From: Luzula sylvatica
Taxonomy: Eukaryota > Streptophyta > Magnoliopsida > Poales > Juncaceae
Assembly: GCA_946800325.1 (NCBI GenBank)
Contig: OX326957.1
Location: forward strand, 58,064,977 to 58,128,976
Reading direction: 5' to 3'
DNA length: 64,000 nt
Each line of letters starts with the position of its first letter. Position 1 is the stretch's first letter. Below the pieces are notes generated by a model. The model had not been told where the DNA came from. It made no database searches and saw nothing but the letters and a program-made list of their open reading frames with translations. Positions 57,259 through 64,000 of this stretch are shown here, piece by piece. The translations under genes and the position numbers were made by a program.

Positions 57259-59084
57259 TTAACTACTAGTTGCATCTAGCATGCTAATAATTTTATCATT
57301 TAAATTAGGGTTTATTTCAATTCCTGTTGATGATAAAATCTCTATTATTTCATCTGGATTTGTTAATTTAGTTGTTTCTTCTAGATTTAAAATTTTTATA
57401 TCATTATCATTTTTCTTTGTTTTTTGTTTTCTATTTCTCTCTTTTTGAATTTCCTTATATTTTACTAGTTGAGCTTTATGGATAGGAGAAGTGTAATTCC
57501 CTGATTGTTTGTTTAGTAACCTTACACTTCTTCTTTGTTCATCATTTTGAAAAGTTTTTGCTATTTCTTTACTTTTTTGTTCATTTGAAATTTTAGCTTT
57601 AGAAGAATTTGAAGGAAAATCATTAATTAATACCTTATTCATATCTTTACTATTTATATCCATTTGAGTTTGAGGAAAATAATCACTTATTTTCTTTTGT
57701 TTGATTTGTTGTTTTTCAGGAGATAAAGATATATGTGAAGGATTCAATAAATTTTCAGACTCTTCCATTGGCACCTTGCTATTACTGGTACTATCATTTT
57801 TTTCAAAATCTGAATTTATTGAAAATTCCTCATTAATTAATTTTAGATTTCCATTATTACCCTTAGTAGTATCCTGAATTTCTAAATCTGGTATATTAGG
57901 GTTAAATTCAATAACTGGTATTTGTTCTATTTTATTTTGTTTAATCAGGTTTTCCTTAAAATTTGATAATATTTTTAAACCCTGTTGTGTAATTTTAATT
58001 TTAATTGATGAATTTTCTTTATTTGTTGAATTATTTATTATTTTCATACCACTTTGTTTTGTTAATTCCACAAAAATTTCTTTATATAATGGTACCTTAA
58101 TAACTTTCTTAAAATTAATTGATTCTATTATAAAAATATCATGATTATTTTTATGTTTTGTAATTATCAAATTTCCAGAATTTTTATTGATTTCATTTAG
58201 GTGATCTTTAACCAAACTTATGCTTTTATCTACTTTTTTCTTTACTCTCCAAACTTGAGTTATTTTCTTCTTCTTTTTTGCCAAATTTGTCTTGTTTTTT
58301 GTTTCTAAAAATAAGTTGTTTTGTTTTTTTTCCCATTATAATTATAATTATTGAAGTTTTTATCTTGTTTACTTTGCTCTTTAATGAAACCCTCTTGATA
58401 TACATTATGTGAAGTACTAGTTAAATCCTTATTTTCTATAACCAAAATTTTATATATTTTTCCTCCATCTATTATTTTAATTGAATTTGGAATTATAGAA
58501 TTAGGGTTAACATTAATGGAAAGAGAGATCTCATTTATAAAATCAGTTGGAATATATGAACCTACTCCAATTAAATATCCCATAGATTTAATAATTTTTG
58601 AAATATCAAATGGATTACAATATTTTAATGGTAGGTTTTTAAGAGAAATTGATTTAGTGAAATAATTTTGTTTGTCATGATAATTAAAAGTATTATCCAT
58701 ATACACTGTGATTTCATTTTTATCTCCTAAATTAATTGACATATTATTACTAACTTGTTCTATATTAACATTACTTTTTTGATGCCCTTTTACAGTTCCA
58801 AGTTGCATAGGTTTTGAGACTTGATTCAACTTTGCAACAGGTTTGTAATTACTTTGATTAGTTAAGATTTTTGTATAGCAATTTTTTTGGATATGACCTA
58901 ATTTGAAACATCTTAAACATTTAATTGGTTCTCTACATTCAAACCTTAAATGATTTGTAGCTAGACATCAAAGACACTTTTGAGTTTGAATTTTAGGCAC
59001 AATTCTAGGTTTTTTTTTAATAGTATTCCAGAAATTATCATTTTCTAAATTATTTTGCAATATCTGTTTATATGAATAATTCAT
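57259..59084 (-). pseudogene. LINE ORF1: nucleic-acid-binding protein, one stop and one frameshift
   Basis: Reading starts at the ATG at 59084 (MNYSYKQILQNNLEND). Two CCHC knuckles follow within the first 80 residues: CL.CLATNHLRFEC, where a TGA stop replaces one residue between the first two cysteines, and CLRCFKLGHIQKNC. The frame continues to 58305. A one-base shift in an A run near 58320 then moves it to the frame 58284-57259, which is rich in Lys, Asn and Ser. ORF1 proteins of L1-type elements bind the element RNA. The N-terminal position of the knuckles, before rather than after the long domain, is less usual for plant LINEs. Total length would be about 600 residues. Confidence 0.8.
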
Positions 59085-59636
59085 AATTCTAATAAAGAGA
59101 TAGAAAACTTAGCAGGTTTGGAGAGCTAATCACTGGAAATCCTTGAACTTGAGAGGAAGCTTCACTATAGAGGTTGAACTGGAGAGGAAACTGGAGAGAA
59201 GCTTCACTGGAGAGGCAATCTTGCTGGAGAAAGAGCTGGAGAGTTGCTCACTAGATGTCTGTCGAGGAGGAAGCTGGATTCTTGAATTCACTGGAGAGAA
59301 GCTTCTTGGGAGATGAACAGTAATTTTAGCTTGGTCATGGTGAACAGGTCTTGAGAGAAGCTTCTTGGAAGATGAACAGTAATTTTAGCTTGATCATGGT
59401 GAACAGGTCTTGAGAGGAACTGTGTAAGGTATTTTTACTCAGGATCTTGGAAGATAAACAGTGATTTAGGTACCCTCCATTTGATCCTCCCTCTTGTAAA
59501 TAATTTGGACTGTGATTGTTGATTGTAATCTCTGTGAGTTTAGTTTTGAACCGCCTGAGAAGAACTCTCTCCGCCTGAGAAGATCTCTCTCCGGTTGAAG
59601 AGTTGATTAAACTTTCTTGTTATTCTTGAAGAGTTC
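59085..59636 (-). promoter_or_regulatory. LINE 5' UTR with tandem 59-bp repeats
   Basis: Purine-rich on plus, with many GGAGAG and AAGCTTC motifs. Two direct copies of a 59-bp unit lie at 59294-59352 and 59353-59411, sharing GATGAACAGTAATTTTAGCT and CATGGTGAACAGGTCTT. L1-type elements carry their internal promoter in the 5' UTR, so these may be promoter units; that is inference. Confidence 0.65.
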
Positions 59637-59652
59637 AAGAATTATCGATATT
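59637..59652. repeat. Right target-site duplication of the LINE
   Basis: AAGAATTATCGATATT, identical to 44778-44793. Confidence 0.9.
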
Positions 59653-60626
59653 ATTGAGATCTTTCATGAAATAATCTCGTGGTAACCTTACTGATCGTGT
59701 TATAAAATCAAGGTTCAGCCAATTTATATCTTATTAACTGTTTTTGCAATCTAGTACCTAATTTCTATAATTCATGTTTTGTATTCAAACTTTCACGTAA
59801 AAATCGATCTCTACTAACATGTTGATTTCATATAAGTAAGATCTTTCATAAATCTCTATTTGGCAATTAATACAACCCTAGTATGATAACTTTCATCAAT
59901 TATCCGACCAAGATAGGCAATAATTGCATCCACAAAAAGAATGCCTCTTCGCCAACTTTTCATCGCTTAATCCTCTCTTACTCATCCAAATCCAGATTTT
60001 ATACACTATCGTCTTATCGTAATTATGTATTAATCCTTAATAGGGTCATTCTGCTATTTATGTATTAATCCTTAATAATCATAATTAGAGTCTGAGAAAA
60101 TTGTGAGGGGGGAAGAAAATATGTAGGCTGTATCCACTTTGAACTGGACAGCCCAAGCCTATTTTGAGTTGAAATAAAGCTTGCATTACAATTTACAAAT
60201 TGGCCTATAAAATGAACCCAAAAGGCCCAACAACTTTATAATCCTTCAATTATATGAGTTTATTTTATACAAAAGGAACAATACCAATTTTCCTTCAAGG
60301 CAACAAACCAATTCTAAATTCTAAAATTAATTAATCCACAAAAATGGATGCAATACTATGTTTTTCACTGTAGAAACAAACTGACTTTAAATTATGAAAA
60401 GGAAACAAAAAAAAGGGTCATCTCATCTTCTCATGCATGATGCATTCCACCTCTCGTCCCACTAATTATTGTAAACAAATTTGGCTAGTTAAACCATATT
60501 TTATATTAATTATTGACTTTCTAGTATTGCTATACCAGTCATCAAAAAATAGTTAGAAAATCAGTTTAAAATATATTTGACAGTCTTGTTAGTTATTAGT
60601 TTGTAATACAAGACACATTCATTTGA
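59653..60626. other. AT-rich intergenic DNA
   Basis: No gene or repeat recognised. The last 100 bp lack a clear U6-type upstream element; a weak ATATATTT lies about 55 bp before the U6 copy. Confidence 0.5.
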
Positions 60627-60646
60627 GTCCCTTCGGGGACATCCGT

Positions 60647-60678
<32 letters not shown>

Positions 60679-60728
60679 GGCCCCTGCGCAAGGATGACAC
60701 GCACAAATCGAGAAATTGTCCAATTTCT
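60627..60728 (+). ncRNA. U6: U6 spliceosomal snRNA copy, possibly a pseudogene
   Basis: Begins GTCCCTTCGGGGACATCCG, the 5' stem-loop, and contains GATACAGAGAAGATTAGCAT with the ACAGAGA box that pairs with the 5' splice site. CCCCTGCGCAAGGATGACAC follows. The conserved core is intact. It differs from the plant consensus at a few places: a T in ATCCGTTAAA, a C in CGCACAAATCG, and a changed 3' end. A T run follows at about 60736. The upstream sequence element of plant U6 promoters and a TATA box at the right distance are not seen, so it may be a dispersed, untranscribed copy. Confidence 0.85.
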
Positions 60729-60759
60729 TTGATCCATTTTTTTCATAGTACACAATATA

Positions 60760-60995
60760 TAACTTTGAAGGCCATTGTCTTCTTTTTTTTTGAAAGTTGG
60801 GCCCTTTCGGTAAACCCTAAATATTCATTAAAAAAATTAAAAGTCTCGGCTTACAATAGTAAACATGAAAATATAAAAAAGAACCGAAAAATAAAATTTA
60901 TTGATCTAAGTTCAGTGTGATTCTTTGGTAAGCTTTCATCCATTGGAGTGTATCTTCATAAGCTTTTCTTGCCGTAGTTAACTTTGAAGGCCATT
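60760..60995 (-). mobile_element. Short 5'-truncated retroposon with a 17-bp target duplication
   Basis: TAACTTTGAAGGCCATT occurs at 60760-60776 and 60979-60995. Between them, 60777-60978 starts with a T run (60784-60792), which is a poly(A) tail read on the minus strand. Long duplications with a tail mark target-primed insertion. The 200-bp body encodes nothing and is probably a truncated LINE 3' end; it does not obviously match the LINE at 44794-59636. Confidence 0.8.
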
Positions 60996-61989
60996 TCTTT
61001 GAGGCTCAATATATATGATCTAGCACTGATACAAATTGAAGTATCTATTGTTATACTTATCCAATTATTCAAATCTTATATTCCTGCTATAATTCCAAAG
61101 AAAATGAATTAGAACTAATCCAATTCTTAATATTTAATCTAACAAACAGCACTAATGGAATAATAAGCAAAACTATTTCTCTCCACTGCTTTACCCAGTG
61201 TTTCATTTGTCCACTTAACCTGATTACTTTCCATTTTTGAAGATCCTCAAGGGCATCTTTACTAAATTATGCTTTCTTTTTGCCAATTGAACCCTACAAA
61301 AATAATGTTAATTGTGCGACCATTGTTTTATTTATTATCCATTCCAATAAGTCTATCCATTCATTTTTAATGAAGTAGCACAAACTCTCTTTAATTGGCT
61401 GGTTAAGTGCTCCTTAATGTGGACCCTTGCTAAATTTTCCAATTTTAATAGTCCACTAAGCCCATAATTGGCACCTCAATTTTCCACAATTTGCATCTAA
61501 TTTATTCCTTGCCCATGGTAAAAGTCAAACCTGCAAACTACAAAAAAAATTTATAATAAATGAAGAAACTTCATGGGTCCTCCATCCAGTGATGTCAATA
61601 TGATTTGAAATTTGAACTCATAACATCTCACAATATTGATTTTTTGTATCTCACATTCAACCAATTGAGTTATGAATTCATTGACAACATAAACTACAAT
61701 CTACAAACTACAATGTCAAAATCGTCTATTCAAAATCGTCTATGTATATATATCCTGTTAATCAGGTTATGACTATATCTAGTCTTCAGAAGTGATTTAT
61801 AATATGAGTGTGGTACCGGTTAATCATAATATAATGTAAGATATATCACAATAATTGATGCTTCAAATATGTTCAAATACTTGTAGCAAGATAAGTAAAA
61901 GTACTCAATTCTCCCTATTTTTTTTCTTCATTAACCTCCAATAAAAGCACACTAATAATATGTATATACGACCTAATTAACAAACTCAA
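60996..61989. other. AT-rich intergenic DNA, nothing recognised
   Basis: Stop-rich sequence without a recognisable gene, RNA or repeat. Confidence 0.5.
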
Positions 61990-61997
61990 CATGAGAT

Positions 61998-62271
61998 CAG
62001 GGGCGGATCCAGGATCCATATATTGGGGGGCCGAAATAAAAAAAAAAAAAAATCAAAATATGCAGCTTGAGGATCTCGAACTCAAGACTTTCCATCTCCC
62101 AAACATCAAGTTTACCACTAGACTACTTTAATCTTTGTGAAATACATACAAATTTATCATATTTATTACTTTCCAAACGAACAAAATCATCTTATTTTTT
62201 CGCTAATACATTAGTTCTTGATTTCATAGAGAAGGCCGGGCCTCCCGCTCCCCCCCCTAAATCCGCCACTG
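61998..62271. mobile_element. hAT MITE, 274 bp
   Basis: Starts CAGGGGCGGATCCAGG and ends AAATCCGCCACTG, an inverted repeat. The 8-bp duplication CATGAGAT flanks it exactly (61990-61997 and 62272-62279). A G tract and the block GGGGGGCCGAAATAA inside the left end recall the hAT element at 580-3034, so it is likely a related non-autonomous member. Non-coding. Confidence 0.9.
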
Positions 62272-62279
62272 CATGAGAT

Positions 62280-62617
62280 CATTAGTTTTGTGTGAATGTA
62301 CCAAATTAGGTATGATCCACCCATTCGGTTTTGTATATGCATGTTGACTTATCATATGATATACATGGACAGTTGACAAATAATAATGGAAAGCATGGGA
62401 AGATGACGTGTACACACAAACAGATAGAACAGACTCAAATATGCCTCTCTCTAACAAACATTTTCATATGTTAGTGCCAATTTGTGCACCCATAAAAAGG
62501 GAAATTATACCATGCCCCATCAATTCTGCACCACATTGCTGATTGAGCTATGGTCTTGTCAACATGTTAATTAGGATGTACTTTGGATGAATTTCCAACA
62601 AGACCGTCTATATGAAG
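62280..62617. other. Intergenic stretch
   Basis: Nothing recognised; contains the left near-duplication ATATGAAG of the next element. Confidence 0.4.
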
Positions 62618-63166
62618 CAATGTTGTAAAAAACGAAATACGGAACGGTCGGACACTCGAAACGATAATAGTTTAATCAAAAGTTGAAGATAAAACAAATA
62701 TATATATAATAATTCAATTTTTAAAAATAAATAATAAAACATAACCAAATTTCCAAAATAAAAATAAAAACATACACGTCAAACAACATAAACTAAATCC
62801 AAATCAATGTCAAACAACATAACAAATCAACGTCAAACAAAAACTAAATCGTAAAATCATCAAAAACACGCTCCTAGTCGGTAGAGAAGCTTGCTCATGA
62901 AGAAGAAAGGAAGTATACGCGCCGAGAAGGAAACGCAAGAATATAGAGAGAAGGAAAAGAATTGGGCCGAAAAAATAAAATAAAAAACCATCAATTTTGT
63001 TGTAAAAAACGACCGTTTTTCGGTCCGTAAAAAGTTTTTGGCTGAAAAAACGGTCAAACACGGTAAAAAAACGTTTCACCGTTTCTTTCCCCGTCTTGCA
63101 AAAAACAGTACGGTTTTTCCCTGTAATAACGTTTTTCGACTTTTTTTGGCATTTTTTACAACATTG
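62618..63166. mobile_element. TIR transposon with CAATGTTGTAAAAAA ends, 549 bp
   Basis: Left end CAATGTTGTAAAAAACG and right end TTTTTTACAACATTG are inverted repeats. Flanks ATATGAAG and ATGTGAAG match at seven of eight positions. The right third is crowded with ACGGT/ACCGT and AAACG motifs. The ends resemble those of the TCAATGTTTTAAATTGCG elements at 49 and 35183, suggesting a wider family. No transposase; the minus-strand frame at 62810-63079 comes from the repeat. Confidence 0.75.
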
Positions 63167-63268
63167 ATGTGAAGGTCATCCAATTAACAGCTGATTGCAT
63201 TCATTGTTAATCCCGAAAATTAAGTGTTGATTCAATGAATTAATTAATCGTGTACTAATAATTAGGAA

Positions 63269-63516
63269 GTTTAATAATTAACTTGAGTTAATAGTTAACA
63301 GTATAATACTTAATTAATTTTATGGTTAATTCATCCAAATTTATTAATTGAATGTGTAAACTAATATTCATATTCATTCTATATTCTTTTGTAAACAAAC
63401 ATATTAATTAATTTTATAAAGTTCTTAAATTAATAATTAACATGAGGTAATACTTAATTATTTTTTTTGGTTAATTCATCCAAATGTATTAACTGAATGT
63501 GTGAACTATTATTATT
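63269..63516. repeat. Diverged direct duplication
   Basis: GGTTAATTCATCCAAAT.TATT followed by GAATGTGT occurs at about 63334 and 63469. Each copy is preceded by AATAATTAAC and TAATACTTAATTA, giving two units of about 100 bp. Confidence 0.75.
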
Positions 63517-63518
63517 CA

Positions 63519-64000
63519 CTAGGAGAATACTATCGCTACGCGACGAGTATGTTAATTATGTTTTTCATTGTAATATAAACTACATATTTGTATGATAATA
63601 TTGATAATATAATCTCATAATAAAATTATTTGAACTCATTTATCTATGATTATGTATATGTTTTTACAATAACAAAAAAATCTCATTTTTTTTTATCAAA
63701 TAATAATACTTATATTAATGTCATTGTATAATAATGACATTAATATAAGTATGATAATATTGATAATATAATCTCATAATAAAATTATTTGAACTCATTT
63801 ATCTATGATTATGTATATGTTTTTACAATAACAAAAAAATCTCATTTCTTTAATCAAATAATAATACTTATATTAATGTCATTGTATAATAATATATGAG
63901 GTATAACACAATTTTACGAAAAAACATAACAACAAATATTATATCATTGTTGTTCACAATATGAAATATACAAATTATGAGTCATATGATATATGTAATA
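63519..64000 (-). mobile_element. Helitron family A, copy 3 (cut by the window edge)
   Basis: Begins with CTAGGAGAATAC and a slightly altered hairpin (TATCGCTACGCGACGAGTA) next to A, then follows the same sequence as the copies at 19073 and 36428, with more differences. An internal tandem duplication of about 158 bp is unique to this copy (units start at about 63591 and 63749 with TATGATAATATTGATAATAT). It continues past the end of the window. Confidence 0.75.

Larger units (their letters stand above)
44794..59636 (-). mobile_element. L1-clade LINE, about 6.9 kb, interrupted by a Copia element
   Basis: The element reads on the minus strand from 59636 to a poly(A) tail (T run 44792-44802 on plus). 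Perfect 16-bp target duplications AAGAATTATCGATATT flank it. Subtracting the Copia and its duplication leaves about 6,908 bp: a 5' UTR with tandem repeats (to 59085), ORF1 (59084-57259), ORF2 (57214 to about 45404) and a 3' UTR. Long 5' sequence and the tail show a full-length insertion. Both ORFs carry frameshifts, so it is no longer autonomous. Codons are very AT-rich. Confidence 0.92.

Noticed and set aside
62810..63079. Minus-strand frames rich in Phe and Leu that look like membrane proteins
   Set aside because: They arise from A/T-runs and ACGG repeats inside the TIR element at 62618-63166.

Overview
This window is nuclear DNA from a flowering plant, most likely a eudicot. It is AT-rich and dominated by transposable elements. 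The few protein genes are split by short GT-AG introns. The families are plant ones: an ER-type small heat-shock protein pair, a GDSL lipase, an MPK6-like MAP kinase copy, plant Copia and LINE elements, Helitrons, hAT and MITEs. Nothing points to a bacterial, organellar or viral genome. I could not fix the species.

Layout. 1-3034: a TIR element, then a decayed hAT transposon. 3531-4590: a ribosomal protein eL19-like gene with an unusual tail. 4843-7275: a 119-bp satellite array interrupted by a 617-bp Helitron. 8011-10130: a CCDC124-like fragment and a truncated MPK6-like pseudogene. 10516-14097: two hairpin MITEs in TA repeats, then two head-to-tail LTR-like modules, one carrying a nested solo LTR. 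14821-28837: AT-rich DNA with MULE/FAR1-type remnants, Helitrons and hAT-type MITEs. 30111-42153: the gene-bearing stretch, holding two ER small HSP genes (30111-30626 and 37961-38536, minus), a conserved two-exon plant gene (39064-40323, plus) and a five-exon GDSL esterase/lipase (40459-42153, minus). 42210-43676: three MITE-like elements. 44794-59636: a LINE of about 6.9 kb into which a 7,930-bp Copia retrotransposon has inserted; both insertions have perfect target-site duplications. 59653-64000: a U6 snRNA copy, a small truncated retroposon, a hAT MITE, another TIR element and a third Helitron copy.

The intact genes appear to be the 191-aa ER small HSP, the 379-aa conserved protein and the 378-aa GDSL lipase. 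The 171-aa small HSP is an intact but diverged paralogue. The eL19-like gene is open from end to end if one shifted splice donor is used. The other coding matches (hAT, MULE, LINE, MAPK, CCDC124) are broken. The Copia is nearly intact, with one frameshift and LTRs that differ at about three positions by eye.

I found no convincing previously undescribed multi-gene system. The most unusual items are the eL19-like protein whose basic tail is replaced by a Gly/Ser/Asn repeat, a 20-bp-period array of palindromic TGACG motifs in an LTR-like module, the precisely dated nesting of Copia in LINE, and a Helitron sitting inside a satellite monomer. All coordinates, splice sites and repeat ends were read by eye; no database search was run.
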